Positions 50,568 to 61,900 of a DNA stretch of 64,000 nt are shown here, piece after piece (positions within the stretch are counted from its first letter, which is position 1; each line of letters starts with the position of its first letter). Made by a program: the position numbers and the translations under genes. A model generated the notes under the pieces. The model worked only from the letters and a program-made list of their open reading frames with translations, had not been told where the DNA came from and did no database searches. Origin of the DNA: a virus; IMG/VR virus record IMGVR_UViG_3300036820_000002, positions 1 to 64,000 of that record; one strand, given 5' to 3'.

Positions 50568-53500
50568 TCATTCCCAGTAATTATTCGGTTCGTGGTCCAA
50601 AGTGAGCACCACGCTGCCGGTGACATCGCTGTCATGGCTGCCGTAGGAGATCCGCCGGGTGATCGCGGTCACCCGGTAGGTGTAGACGGTGCCGCCGCCG
50701 CCGATCTGCCAGTCCTGCATCGTCACCACGTCCCCCACGTTGATCCCGGCGACCAGCTGCCAGGCCTGCGGGTAAGGGGCGGCGTCGATCCTGATCCCGG
50801 CCGCCCGCCGCTGCGGGGTGCCGTAGACGCTGAACAGCCAGTTCGCCTGGCTCTGCATCTCAGTGACGCTTTGCAGGTAGGACGTCACCTGGTAGGGCTG
50901 CGCCCCGTCCTGGTCCTGGCTGGCGTTAACCGCCGTGGCATCCTGCGGGGTGAGCAGCGGCAGCGAGGCGCCGGTCGGGGACAGCGGCTGGACGGTGATC
51001 GCGTTCCATACCCGCTGCGGGTCAGTGATCCACTCGGCGGCGCGGTAATAGGGGACCTGCCCCGCCGAGGTAACCGGGCCCAGCGCCCATACCGGGCTGC
51101 TGTACTGCGACTGCAGGTGCGGGCGCTGCCAGTAGGTGAGGTTGTTGCAGTTGTCGACGAACAGCATGCCGTCATCGGACTGCTGGATCGCCTGGATCCC
51201 GGCGCCTGCCTGCACGCCGCCGCCAGTCGCTCCCGGCGACTGGACCTGCAGCGGGGCCTGGTCGATGCACCGGTTCGGGGAACTGCACAACCCGGCCCGC
51301 ATCAGCCGCTCGATCCGCTGTCCGACAGTATCCCCCACGCTGGAGGGGACCGTCGGCGGGGGGGAGCCGTTTCCGCCGGCTACCTGGCAGACCCCTGTCC
51401 CGGTGGCGCTGCCGCCGTAGCCGCCGGAGAAGGCGGCTCCGCTGCCGCAGGTCACCGCCGCCTCCTCTTCCGCGCCCACCTTGCTGGAGGTATAGGCGTA
51501 GATCAGCGGCGCGACCGCCTGCCAGCCCAGCCACAGGCTCGCGTAGCCGGTGCCGGACTCGTCGTTGCGCTGCACCGTCGTGCCGGTCGCCCAGGCGCTC
51601 GGTCCCGAGGTGATGCCGCCGGGGACCACCGCGACCGCGACCCCGGAAGCGGCTACTCCCGTGGTGGCCGTATAGCCGCCGTTGGTGCTGCCGTCGGGGG
51701 AGAAGGTGGTGATCACCTGGTTGCCCGTCGTCGGGACCTGCGGCGTCCAGGTAACCTGGACCGATGTCGGTGCCGGGAGCTGCCCGAACCCGGTGATCGC
51801 GGCCCAGTAGTGGTCCATGATCCGGTAGTAGGGCAGTACGTACGGGTAGAGGGCCAGGTGCGCGATCGCGGTATTGCCGCAGTGCTGGACCTGGCCCGAG
51901 GCCCCGCCGCCGCCGGAGCCCATGTCGGCGTTCGCGATGAGCCAGGTCCAGGCGGAGGTCATCCCGGACGCGGTGCCGCTGACTTCCGCTGTCGCGCCGC
52001 CGTTGACGTAGACCGTCCAGCTGGTCTGGGTGAGGGTCATGCTCACCATGAACCAGGCGCCGGACCGCAGGTCGCTGCCGTTGTAGATGAGATTCGAGGT
52101 GCCGGTGCCGCCGGAATAGGTGATCAGGTGCAGGGCGCCGTTATCATCAAGCTGCAGCACCGCGACCGGGTTGCTGCCGGTGGCCAGCTCGATCAGGGTC
52201 AGCGGGCACAGCGGCTGCTGCTGGAGCGGGGAGGGCTGGTCGGTTTCCCCTATCCCGGTCGGGCCGGCCTGGAACTGGAACTGGAACCACCCCTCGGCAG
52301 TGATCCCCGAGGACAGCGGCGGGAAGCTGCTGTCGTTGCAGGAGAGGTACCAGCCGTAGGAGCCGGTGCTGCCGGACTGCCCCGACGCCTGCCAGGCCGC
52401 CGACCCGGGGGTTGCGGTCTGCGGGTTGCCGGTGTCGACGGTGCTGATCGCGGACTGAGGATCTCCCGGCATCCACCCGGCCAGCGCGCCGGTCGTGTAG
52501 ACGGGCATCGTCGGCGGGATGAGGGTGTCCGGCGCGTATCCTTCCAGGCTCTCCGGTGTCTGCGCGATCCCTCCGAGACTGGACAGCATCACGTCCAGCG
52601 TGTTCGTGTTGCCGAGGGCGGCGTTCAGCAGCGCCGTGGGCAGCACCCCGGCCGTGCCCGGCTGGTCATCGCACGGCCACCAGGCATAGGGGGCGTCCTC
52701 GTAGACCTCGGACCGGTAGAAGGTCGGCGGGGTCGCCGACAGTGCCGCCCAGATGTCAGCGCCAGTCACCGTGCAGTAACGGCGGAAGGTGTCGTCGATC
52801 TGCTCCGCCCACTGCGTCGCGTTCCGGGCGATGACATACCACCGGTTGCAGGTGCTGCCGCCGAGGGTGCCCAGCGCCATCCGCAGCCGTACGGGAGTGC
52901 CGGGGACGCAGTAGGGATAGTAGGGTGACAGGGAATTCAGCGGTGACAGCGCGCCGTCGAAGTTATCCAGGATCAGGGTGAGGTTCGTCGACTGCAGCTC
53001 GCCCAGCTCGAACTGGATCCCGGTCTGCTCATCCCACTCCCAGAGGCGGTTCGAGATGTCGGTCCAGGTCACCTCGCTGTCCGGGGTGTTGAACCCGGAC
53101 CCGAACCCGGCTTCGGCGACGATATGCGGCCAGGCCTGGTTGCCGGCGGGGACCGGGCTGGGGGCATTGGTGTAGACGCCGACCAGGAAGCCGGACATCG
53201 CCTCGGCGGTCCCGGCGGAACCTGATACTGACTGTGCGCTCAGCGAGGAAGACAACACGGCGGCGGTGAGGATATTGTCCGCGAGGGTGTTGACGCCGTT
53301 GGTCTGGGTCTGGGTAACCAGGGACGTCCACCCGGCCGGCGTGAACGCCTGTCCCGACGACGCGTTATTCCCCCCGGTGGCCCCGAGGAAGAAGGAGGCG
53401 GCAGCGGGAGCGCCCAGCGACAGGGATAGCGACGTCCCCGAGCCGGTGTAGGCGGTGTCTGTACCCGCGACAGTGTCCCACGGGCCCAGTCCGGCCACCT

Positions 53501-54755
53501 CGATGACCAGCACGTTCATCGCCGCGACTTCCATATCGGGGGCCACGTAGACATACTGGGGGACGCCGGCGATATTCGGGGTGTAGCTGACGGCGGTGCG
53601 GACCAGCCCGCCGCTCCCGGCGGCCGGGTACTCGCGCCAGTAGGAGCGGATGTCGTCAGCGGTCCCGATGTGGACGTTCGCGATCTGCGGGTTCTGCGTC
53701 CAGCTGGCAATGGTGAACAGCCAGTTCCCGGCGGTCGGCACACCCGAGCCCGGCCCGACCGACCCGGTCGGGGTCAGGCTCACCACCGTCGACTGCAGCG
53801 CCGGGGTGATGGCGGTGAAGGTAGTGCCCTGCCCGTAGCCGCCGGCCCACTGGTTGACCACGGCAGGTGCGGGCAGTGACCCGTAGCCGGCCAGGGTGCC
53901 AGCTCCGGTGAGGGCAGTCGTCCCGTGGAACGTCTGCAGCTGGAGACCGGGCACGACCTGGTGCCGGGCCCTCCCGAAGCGGCGCAGCCAGGTGGGCCCG
54001 GGGGCACGCTGGGGGGCGATCACCGTGCCGGGGACGCCGACTGCCCCGCCGGCGGTCAGCGTGCCGGTTCCCGCCAGCGTCGCGGTCTCGGTGAGGCCCA
54101 GGGTGTAGATGAGGGTGACCTGCCCGCCGGCGCCGCTGCCGCCGTTGCTGGGAAGGGTGTCCCGGGAGCCGCCGCCGCCGCCGGAGCCGGGAACGGTGCC
54201 GTTGGCCCCGGCAGCACCTGCGGTTCCTGATCCCGCGCCGCCTGCCGCTCCGCCGGGAGAACCGGAGCCTGCCGTCCCGCCAGCGCCGCCGCTGGCGGAG
54301 CCGCCGGTCCCGCCGGATCCGCCGGAGCTGCCCGCTCCCGCCGAGCCGCCGCCGCCGCCGCCGCCGCCTGTCCCGGTGCTGCCGGTTGACTTCCCGCCGC
54401 CGCCGGGACCTCCCGCGAACGCGACGGCATTGCTGCCGGCCGGGCCGCCGGTGCCTTCATTGGTCCCGGACCCGGACGCTCCCGCGTCAGCGGTGATAGA
54501 CGGGCTGGCCCCGGTGATGGTCGTGTTCGTGGATGTGCCGCCGGACCCGATGGTATAGGTCAGGACGGTGCTCACCACGACGCCGGGATAGTCCTGCGCG
54601 AATGCGCCGCCTCCCCCGCCCCCGCCGCCATGGTGGTTGGTGACGGAGCTGCTGCCGTCGCCGCCCTCGCCCCAGGCCTGCGCCGTCAGCGATCCGCTGA
54701 CGTAACCGGTGGGGGTAACCCAGGTTCCCGAGGAGGTGAAGGTGACGGTCGTCAC
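50568..54755 (-). CDS. Giant minor tail protein with Gly-rich and LamG-like domains
   Basis: 1395 residues. N-terminal 250 residues are a Gly-rich domain (poly-Gly runs at about 43 and 130), then beta domains, a laminin-G/concanavalin-like region at about 800-990 (TAEGWFQFQFQAGPTG, WTVYVNGGATAEV), and a C-terminal tail-associated domain (LVAGINVGDVVTMQDWQIGG). Likely at the tail tip for host contact. Gene order after the tape measure supports this. Confidence 0.78.
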   Translation of the reverse strand: MTTVTFTSSGTWVTPTGYVSGSLTAQAWGEGGDGSSSVTNHHGGGGGGGGAFAQDYPGVVVSTVLTYTIGSGGTSTNTTITGASPSITADAGASGSGTNEGTGGPAGSNAVAFAGGPGGGGKSTGSTGTGGGGGGGGSAGAGSSGGSGGTGGSASGGAGGTAGSGSPGGAAGGAGSGTAGAAGANGTVPGSGGGGGSRDTLPSNGGSGAGGQVTLIYTLGLTETATLAGTGTLTAGGAVGVPGTVIAPQRAPGPTWLRRFGRARHQVVPGLQLQTFHGTTALTGAGTLAGYGSLPAPAVVNQWAGGYGQGTTFTAITPALQSTVVSLTPTGSVGPGSGVPTAGNWLFTIASWTQNPQIANVHIGTADDIRSYWREYPAAGSGGLVRTAVSYTPNIAGVPQYVYVAPDMEVAAMNVLVIEVAGLGPWDTVAGTDTAYTGSGTSLSLSLGAPAAASFFLGATGGNNASSGQAFTPAGWTSLVTQTQTNGVNTLADNILTAAVLSSSLSAQSVSGSAGTAEAMSGFLVGVYTNAPSPVPAGNQAWPHIVAEAGFGSGFNTPDSEVTWTDISNRLWEWDEQTGIQFELGELQSTNLTLILDNFDGALSPLNSLSPYYPYCVPGTPVRLRMALGTLGGSTCNRWYVIARNATQWAEQIDDTFRRYCTVTGADIWAALSATPPTFYRSEVYEDAPYAWWPCDDQPGTAGVLPTALLNAALGNTNTLDVMLSSLGGIAQTPESLEGYAPDTLIPPTMPVYTTGALAGWMPGDPQSAISTVDTGNPQTATPGSAAWQASGQSGSTGSYGWYLSCNDSSFPPLSSGITAEGWFQFQFQAGPTGIGETDQPSPLQQQPLCPLTLIELATGSNPVAVLQLDDNGALHLITYSGGTGTSNLIYNGSDLRSGAWFMVSMTLTQTSWTVYVNGGATAEVSGTASGMTSAWTWLIANADMGSGGGGASGQVQHCGNTAIAHLALYPYVLPYYRIMDHYWAAITGFGQLPAPTSVQVTWTPQVPTTGNQVITTFSPDGSTNGGYTATTGVAASGVAVAVVPGGITSGPSAWATGTTVQRNDESGTGYASLWLGWQAVAPLIYAYTSSKVGAEEEAAVTCGSGAAFSGGYGGSATGTGVCQVAGGNGSPPPTVPSSVGDTVGQRIERLMRAGLCSSPNRCIDQAPLQVQSPGATGGGVQAGAGIQAIQQSDDGMLFVDNCNNLTYWQRPHLQSQYSSPVWALGPVTSAGQVPYYRAAEWITDPQRVWNAITVQPLSPTGASLPLLTPQDATAVNASQDQDGAQPYQVTSYLQSVTEMQSQANWLFSVYGTPQRRAAGIRIDAAPYPQAWQLVAGINVGDVVTMQDWQIGGGGTVYTYRVTAITRRISYGSHDSDVTGSVVLTLDHEPNNYWE

Positions 54756-54771
54756 GGCGGGTCACCTTTTC

Positions 54772-55167
54772 TCAGACGAGGGAGACGGAGATCCCGGCGG
54801 GCGCGATCTGGAAGGTGTCGCCGGTCGGTACCGAGATCGGCTGGCCGGTCCAGGTCCCGAAGAAATGGCGCAGCGGCGTCCCGGCGGTATCCCAGATCTC
54901 CAGTCCCGCCAGCGACCAGCTGCTGCCGGTATTGATCCAGGAGATGGTCCCTGAATTCGCGGTGGCGGCAGCGCTGACAGCATTCCAGGCAATAGCTGAC
55001 CCGCCGGTTGTGTAGCCGGACCCGCCGCCGAGCTCGGTCATGTCGGCGGTGGCCGTCGGGACGGTGGTGCCCAGCCGGAGATGGGTTGAGGTAACCGTGG
55101 TATAGGCCGAGTCATTGAGGATCGCGGCGAGGATATTTGTAGCGTCGACCTGGTCAAACATCGCCAT
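54772..55167 (-). CDS. Tail fibre-like structural protein
   Basis: 131 residues. ILAAILNDSAYTTVTSTHLR, GLEIWDTAGTPLRHF and the closing beta repeats resemble small actinophage minor tail proteins. No enzyme motif. Confidence 0.6.
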   Translation of the reverse strand: MAMFDQVDATNILAAILNDSAYTTVTSTHLRLGTTVPTATADMTELGGGSGYTTGGSAIAWNAVSAAATANSGTISWINTGSSWSLAGLEIWDTAGTPLRHFFGTWTGQPISVPTGDTFQIAPAGISVSLV

Positions 55168-55176
55168 GAGAACTCC

Positions 55177-55770
55177 TTAGTTGAGTCCGCTGGCGACCAG
55201 CTGCTGCATGATGGCGGAATTGCTGGAGCTGGCGGTGGAGAATGTCACCGTGAAATACAGCCACTGGTTGACGGAGAAGTCGATGGTGGCCAGGTTCGCG
55301 GGGCCGCCCAGCACGGTCCCGCCGGCAGAGCCGGCGTTCTGGTAGCCGATGCTCATCGATGACCACAGGTTCGTGGACACGGAGCTGGTGCCGTAGCCGG
55401 CCCCGAAGCAGCTCACGATCAGCCGCCCCATGACGGTCGCGGAAGCAAAGGAAGTGCAGGTGAAGGCGTTCGCCGCAACCAGCGTGCTGCCTGATGCGGT
55501 GGTGGTGGACTGCGGGGAGGTGGCCAGCCCGGCGGTAATGATGGCGGTGGTCGCCGACCCTTGCCCGGAGAGGATGACCGCGAAGTCTGCTGACAGCGCC
55601 TGGTTGGTGCGGCCCTGCTGGAAGAAGCCGCCGAACAGTACCGGCTGCTGGTACTTCCCTGAGGCCCCGGCGACCAGGTTCTGCGCTCCGGAGGAGGAGG
55701 CGTTAGCGGTGGGGTAGGCGAACCCGGAGGAGAAGACGACTTCGCTCTGGGTCCCGGTATAGAAGGTCAC
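55177..55770 (-). CDS. Tail structural protein
   Basis: 197 residues, Ser/Ala/Gly-rich beta protein (FYTGTQSEVVFSSGFAYPT; LATIDFSVNQWLYFTVTFST). Located between tape measure and minor tail genes; likely virion component. Confidence 0.6.
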   Translation of the reverse strand: MTFYTGTQSEVVFSSGFAYPTANASSSGAQNLVAGASGKYQQPVLFGGFFQQGRTNQALSADFAVILSGQGSATTAIITAGLATSPQSTTTASGSTLVAANAFTCTSFASATVMGRLIVSCFGAGYGTSSVSTNLWSSMSIGYQNAGSAGGTVLGGPANLATIDFSVNQWLYFTVTFSTASSSNSAIMQQLVASGLN

Positions 55771-55779
55771 ATACCTCTC

Positions 55780-55965
55780 TCAGGGGGTGGCGCCAGCCAG
55801 GCCGGCGGTTGCGGTGATAGTGACGGTCCGGCAGCCCAGCCCGGCGTGATCATGGGGAAGAGGGCAGCAGCCGCACTGCAGCGAGGCGTGGGGCTGCGTG
55901 CCGTCGGTGACGGGTGCCTGCGTACCGCAGGTGTTGCAGGTGACAGTCAGCTCGTCAGTGGTCAT
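55780..55965 (-). CDS. Small Cys-rich protein
   Basis: 61 residues with CNTCG and CGCCPLPHDHAGLGC, a probable zinc site. ATGA overlap with the tape measure. Function unknown. Confidence 0.55.
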   Translation of the reverse strand: MTTDELTVTCNTCGTQAPVTDGTQPHASLQCGCCPLPHDHAGLGCRTVTITATAGLAGATP

Positions 55966-58900
55966 GAGCCGTAGCCTTTCTGGGTCAGGCCGCTCTTGCG
56001 GTTCCGCTTGGACTGCTGCAGGATCTTGGCCTCGATCTCGGCGATCAGCTGCTTCATCTGGGCGTTGGACAGGGCCAGGTTGCCGCTGCCGGAGCCGGAG
56101 CCCATGTTGACGCTGACGGTGACGTTGTTCGTGGTGAAGGTTCCCGACTTCAGGTTGGGGGCTAGCACGCCGCCGTAGGCAGCCCCGGCCGCCTTCGCCC
56201 CGAATACGTTCGCGGCCTTGGTGATGGCGCCGTAGAGCTTGTTGATGGCCGCGATCTCGCCCTTGCCGCCGCCCTGCGCCTGGTTCGCTTTGGTCCCGAA
56301 CTGGTTCGCCGCCTTCTGCAGGCTGGCGTAGGCGGCGTTCACGGCGGCGACCTGGTTACCCCCGGTGCTACCCGCCCCGAGCAGTGACTGGGCCAGCGGG
56401 TCCGAGGACGGCCCGGCCTGAATCAGCTGATTGAGCAGGGACTTGTTGAGGTGGTCCTTGCCGAGGGCGCCGACGTCCTTGGTGAACTGCTTCAGGCTGC
56501 TGGTGTAAGTGCCCATCTGCTGCGCGACCGGCCCCTGGGTCGGGTCGATCTGGGCGAAGTTCAGCCCGCTGACCGCCGATGCGCTGGCAGCAGAGGCGCT
56601 GCCCTGTCCCAGGATTGCCTGCGCCTCCGGCAGCGCTGCCGGGCCTGCGCTGGCCAGCTGCTTGAGCAGGGTCTGGTTCAGGCCGCCCTTGGATAGCTCG
56701 CTGATCGCCGTGGTGAACTGCTGGATGCTGGTCAGGTAACTCTGCATCTGGTCGGCGATGCCGCCGTTAGAGGGATCCAGCTGAGCGAAACCCAGCCCGC
56801 TGACCACGTTCGCGGAGGTGGTCTTGGCGTAGCTGACCTCGTTCTTGATCCGGGTCACCAGGCTGGAGGCCAGGCTTGCGATACCTTTGGTGCCGTCGGC
56901 GTCCGCCAGCCCCGACGAGATGCCGCTGACCAGGGAGACGGCGATCTTCTTGCCGATCCCCGACTTCTCGATCGCCGCTTCCAGCTGCGCCTCCAGCTGC
57001 AGCAGCGCGGCGGACAGCGGCGGGTTCGGCTGGCTCGCGCCCGCCCCTCCGGTGGGACCGCCGCCGGCGGTCATCGGGGTGATTACCTCCGGGGAGCCGG
57101 TCCCGTTGTAGGCCATGGTCAGCCCCGGCATCAGCATGCCGCCGGCGTCGAACCAGCCGAACTGGAGCTTGTGTGCCATCGCGTTGCCGGGAGTGCCGTA
57201 GGTGCCGGAGATGTAGGCCATCTGCGAGGTGATCAGCGAGGCTGCCGTTTCCACCGGGGCCGACCCGAGCGCCCCGGCGATCTGGGCCGCCGAGTTCGCC
57301 CCCGTCACGGCCTGCATCATCGCCCCGACCCCCGGCGCGACGCCGCCGGCCGCGAAGCCCGGCACCCGGCCGGCCAGCAGCGGCGCGACCATGCCCACCA
57401 GGTGCTTGGGCACGACCGCCTCGCCGGGTTCCAGCATCGCCGGGATGATGTCGCCGCCGCCGTAGCCGGGGATCTTGCCGCCGGTCTGCTCAGCCAGGAC
57501 GTGGCCCGCGACAGGCCCGGAGGCACCGGGCATCGCCCCTCCGGGCCCGGAAGTGACGTAACGGAGATTGACGGTGACCGTCTTGTTCTGCACGGCATTC
57601 AGGGCCGCCTGGGCCGCGATGGCCCCGGCGGTGTTGGCCTGGATCAGCAGCCGCACCGTCTTGTCAGCAACCGACTGCACCGCATTCTTCGCTCTGGTCG
57701 CACCGGACGTGTCAGCACTGACAGCGAGCTTGATGTCCTTGCCGGAGATGCCGGCGATATCACTTTTGACCTTGTTGATGCCAGAGGTGTCCGCCTGGAC
57801 GCTCAGCCGGATGGTCTTCGGCGAGACGTCTGCGATCGCCGCTTGCGTCTGTGCAGTCCCGGCGGCGGTAGGGCCGGGGAAGATGGGCCTGGTTCCGAGC
57901 GCTGCTGCCGCATCTTCCGTCAGCTTCGACGGGACCAGGGTGGCGAGTTTGCCTTCCTTGGGGCCCAGCGGACTCGTGGAGGTAGTGTCGTGGGGTGTCA
58001 GGCTGGCCAGTGAGCGGCCGGAGATAATATCGCCGACGTCGCCGGTAGCGGCCTTGATACTCGCCGACGTGGCACCGTACCTTGTCATCGTCTGGCTGAC
58101 GACCGCCTGGATGGAGGCGAGATTCTGACCGGTGTCCCGCATGTTCTGCGCCAGCCCGGTCAGGGCGGCCTTATCGAAGGTTCCTGAACCCCGCTTCAGG
58201 GAGCCGGCAAACAGTCCGTATGCTGCTGCCGACCGGGTGACTGACGGGTCGGCACCGCTCAGGGCGGTGCTCAGGGAACTTCCGACGGCAGAGCTGAATC
58301 CCTGTGCCTGCGCACTGAGGTCAGAGGTTGCCTTGGTGCCGTCGGTAACGGTGGCGTTGTACTCTTTCTGGCTGCTTGCTACCTTATCGATAGCTTTGCT
58401 GATGTTCTTATAGTTCTGCGCCTGGGTCAGGGTGGGGTTATAGGCGGCTTGCGAGCCGAGTCCTGCCTGCTGGGCGATAGTGCTTATTTCCGCTAGCGCA
58501 GCCGGGCTCTGCTTTCCGTAAGGGAGGAGCTGTTTGGCCAGGTAGCCTCCCGCGCCTTCCATCTGGGTAGCGGTGATTCCCGGCTGCCCTCCCCAGCCGT
58601 AGGAAGTGGCGGCGGTACGCAGCCAGTCCATCATCGTCCCGGCCTGCTGGATCAGGCCGGGAGTAGTCGTAGAGGTAGAGCTCAGCGCCGCCCACGCGGA
58701 GGCACCCTGGGGGGTAGTGAATGACGTCAGTGCCTTGGCGAAGTTTTCCTGGTCCTTTTTCGAGCTGACCTTCGCTTCCTCAGCAGTATGTTCAGCGGCA
58801 GCTTTCGCGGTAGCTGTCTGGGGCTTGGCCGGGGGGACGCTCATGCCCGCCCCGAGCGTCTGTGCTGCCTGCAGTGACTGGTAGAGGCCGGTGATCGCGG

Positions 58901-61900
58901 TCGTACCCTCGGTCGCGTTCTGGAGAAGCAGGTCCTGGGACGTGTTGACGCTCGCCAGGGTGCCACCCAGGCCCTGAGCGGCGGTAACTGCACCGACGTT
59001 TACGCCGAACTGACCGGTATTCGCGTGCATCATCTGATAGCCGGTGGCCGCATTGAGGACTTGCTGCAGTGCGACGGGGGTGAGAGTGCCGTTCTTGCCG
59101 AAGGCAGTGGACATCTGTACGCCCGCCTGGTCCAGCAGTCCGTAGGCACCGGACAGGGACACGCCGCCGAGCTGCCCGCCCAGGTCCTGCTGTACCTGAG
59201 CTCCGGCGCCCAGGAAATTCGAGTACTGGGTCGCGAAGTTCATCAGGGAACCGAGATCGGTCCCTCTCGCGCCGCCAGAGACCAGCCCTTTCAGGTTCTG
59301 GATCGTGGTGGCGTCCCAGTTCCAGTTTGCGCCGGGGGCCGCTTGCGCGGCGACGGCCGTCTGGTTCATGGCATTGACCAGTTCGCTGCCGCCTTGCAGG
59401 AACGGCGCCTGGTTGATCTGCGTTTGCAGGCTCCCGGTAGCTGCCTGTGCCGGGGTCGGCTGCATAATCGCGCGCCCGGTGATATAGGCGCCGGCCGCAG
59501 CCAGCGCGATCTCCGGGGCGGACAAGCTGCCCAGGAAGCCGGCCGCACCGGTCCCGGCGACCATATCTCCTTCGGCGATCCCCAGGCTTGCCGCCTCGGC
59601 AGCGGTGGCCGGGTGGGCAACTGCCCCGAAGAAACCTCTTATGCCGGTTCCTGCTGTCGCGTCTCCTGCCGCTGTGCCTAGCACCCCGGCTCCGGCTAGC
59701 CCGAAAGCGGACAAGCCGCTCCCGATGCCCTCCAGTGCATTCCCAGCCAGGCCGCCGAGTGCACCGATTCCGCGTCCGACCGACCCGACCAGAGCGGGAC
59801 CGTACCGGCCCCCGGCTTCGGCGGCCAGTGCCGGGCCAAGCAGGCCCGCCTCGCCGAGCCAGCCGGTGGTCAGTGACAGCCCTTTGGTGAACGCATCGAG
59901 TGTGGACAGGATGTCACTGCCGACACCGGGCAGGTTGGGCGCGACGTTCATGAACGTCTTACCCAGATTGCCGAACACCTGACCGAATTGCTGCAGGTCA
60001 CCGACCCCGCCGGAGACTACCCCTGCGAGAGCCTTTCCGGCGCCTCCCTTGAAATCGAGGGTCATCCCGGCAGAGAACCGGTCCAGCATGTCGATTGTAT
60101 TCTGGCCCATTGACCAGAAATTCGACAAGCCGCCGGCAGCGTTGTCACTGGCAGCTTTCACCGAGTTGATCCCGGCACCCATCAGTTCCCAGACACCCGT
60201 GTCGGCCGAGTTCTGTGCTTTCTGCAGAGCGTCACCGAGTCCGAGGAACTGCCCGGATGTCTCGTTCAGTGCACCGGCTCCCAGGGACTGGGAGACGTCG
60301 TTGACAGCGACCAGCCGGTTCCACAGCGTCTGGCCGCCTTGCGCGCCGACGGCCATGGCGTTGCCCGCCGCGATAGCGGCCGGTCCGACCGTGGCCAGGA
60401 TCTCGTTGGTCGCCATCATTGCGTAGTGGAAACGCGGGTACCAGGTGCCAAGCCAGCTGAGCATCGCCGCAGACTGTACTCCCGAGGTGCCGAGACCGAA
60501 TCCGCTGCCGCCGCCCCCGCCGCCCCCGAACATAGCGGCGGCGGCTCCGCCTGCGCCGCCTACGCCGCTGCCGCCAGCTGCCGCCGCCAGGGCGGTAGTA
60601 AGACTGCTGCCGCCACTTCCCTGGACAACCCGCCTGGCTTGTGCTGCTGCTGCTGTAGCGGCGGCAGCGGCAGCACCGCTGTTCCAGCCGCCGCCAGCGC
60701 CTCCTGCTGTTGTTGCCGCTGTCGCGACACTGGAATAAATAACGGCGTTGGCGATAGCCTGCTGGGTCCTGGTGACTGCCGCCGTTGCTTTGCCCATCTC
60801 GGTAGCGACGGCAGCGCCTGTGATAAGAGACTGGTCTGAGATTTCCTTGGTGGCTGCGGCAACATCTCGCTGTGCTGCCGCCAGACGATAGGCGGCTGAT
60901 TCGGAAGGGAAAAACGTCTCATTCATTCTTTCCCAGGCATTTGCCACTTCCTGGGCCGAAGCTTTCGAGCGATTCCCGCTATTGATCAGGGCGTTATTGT
61001 AGGTCTCATTGCGGGTGGCGGCTTCAGTCCATGCAGCTTCCATTGCGGCAAGATTCCTGCGCTGCTCTTCAAAGTCGTCACCGGAAAGACCTCCGCTTCC
61101 GGCATTTCCTCCGCCGTTACCGGAGCCGCCGCCGCCGGTCCTGCCGCCGGATCCGCCGAACCCGCCAGTTCCGCCACTGGAGATAACGTTCTCCAGTTCA
61201 CTGATAGCGTCGTCCCAGTTGCCGCCGCCGAGGGCGAAACCGGAGCCGCCACCGCCCGCACCTCCTCCGGCCAGCGCGAAGACCCGCATGACCTCCGGCG
61301 CCTTCGCCTGGATGGCGTTCATCTTGACCAGGATCATGTCCAGGGCGCTGCCTTGGTCGGACAGGCTGGAGATGGCTATCCGGCTGGCAGCCGCCGTGCT
61401 GGCCCCGAGGTTGTCATAGGCGTCGGAGATGCGGCCTGCGGAGCTGGCGGAGGCATCTGCCATGTCACCGATGGCGGTGATGCTGTCATTCATCAGGTCG
61501 CCGGTCCTGGCTAGCACCAGCTGGTGCTGCTCATGGACGGCGGTGGCCCCGGCAACGGCTTCGCTGAGCCGCGCGTACTCCCCGGCATAGGCGGCGACCC
61601 GGCTTCCGCTGTCATCGGCCACCTGCCCGGCGTCGCCGATCGCACTGGAGACCGCAGCGACCGCCTCGCGGACCTCGCGGAGATCCCCCACGGAACTGCG
61701 CAGGTCCGCGAACTTCTCCCTGAGGCTGCCCGCCGCGTCGCCGGCCCCGCCCAGGACCGTCTTCATGTCCTCCCCGGCCGCCTTGATCAGCGCGAACGAG
61801 GGCGCCATCTCCCGGGCCATGACGATAGTGGCGGCAATAGCGCTGTTGACATCGGCGTGGATGCCGATGATCTGCTGCATGCCGCCGGTGTACTGAGAGA

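Noticed and set aside
50217-52928. Very long plus-strand open frame opposite the giant tail gene
   Set aside because: It is the antisense shadow of a GC-rich gene with strong third-position bias; its own sequence is Arg/Gly/Ala-rich without domains.
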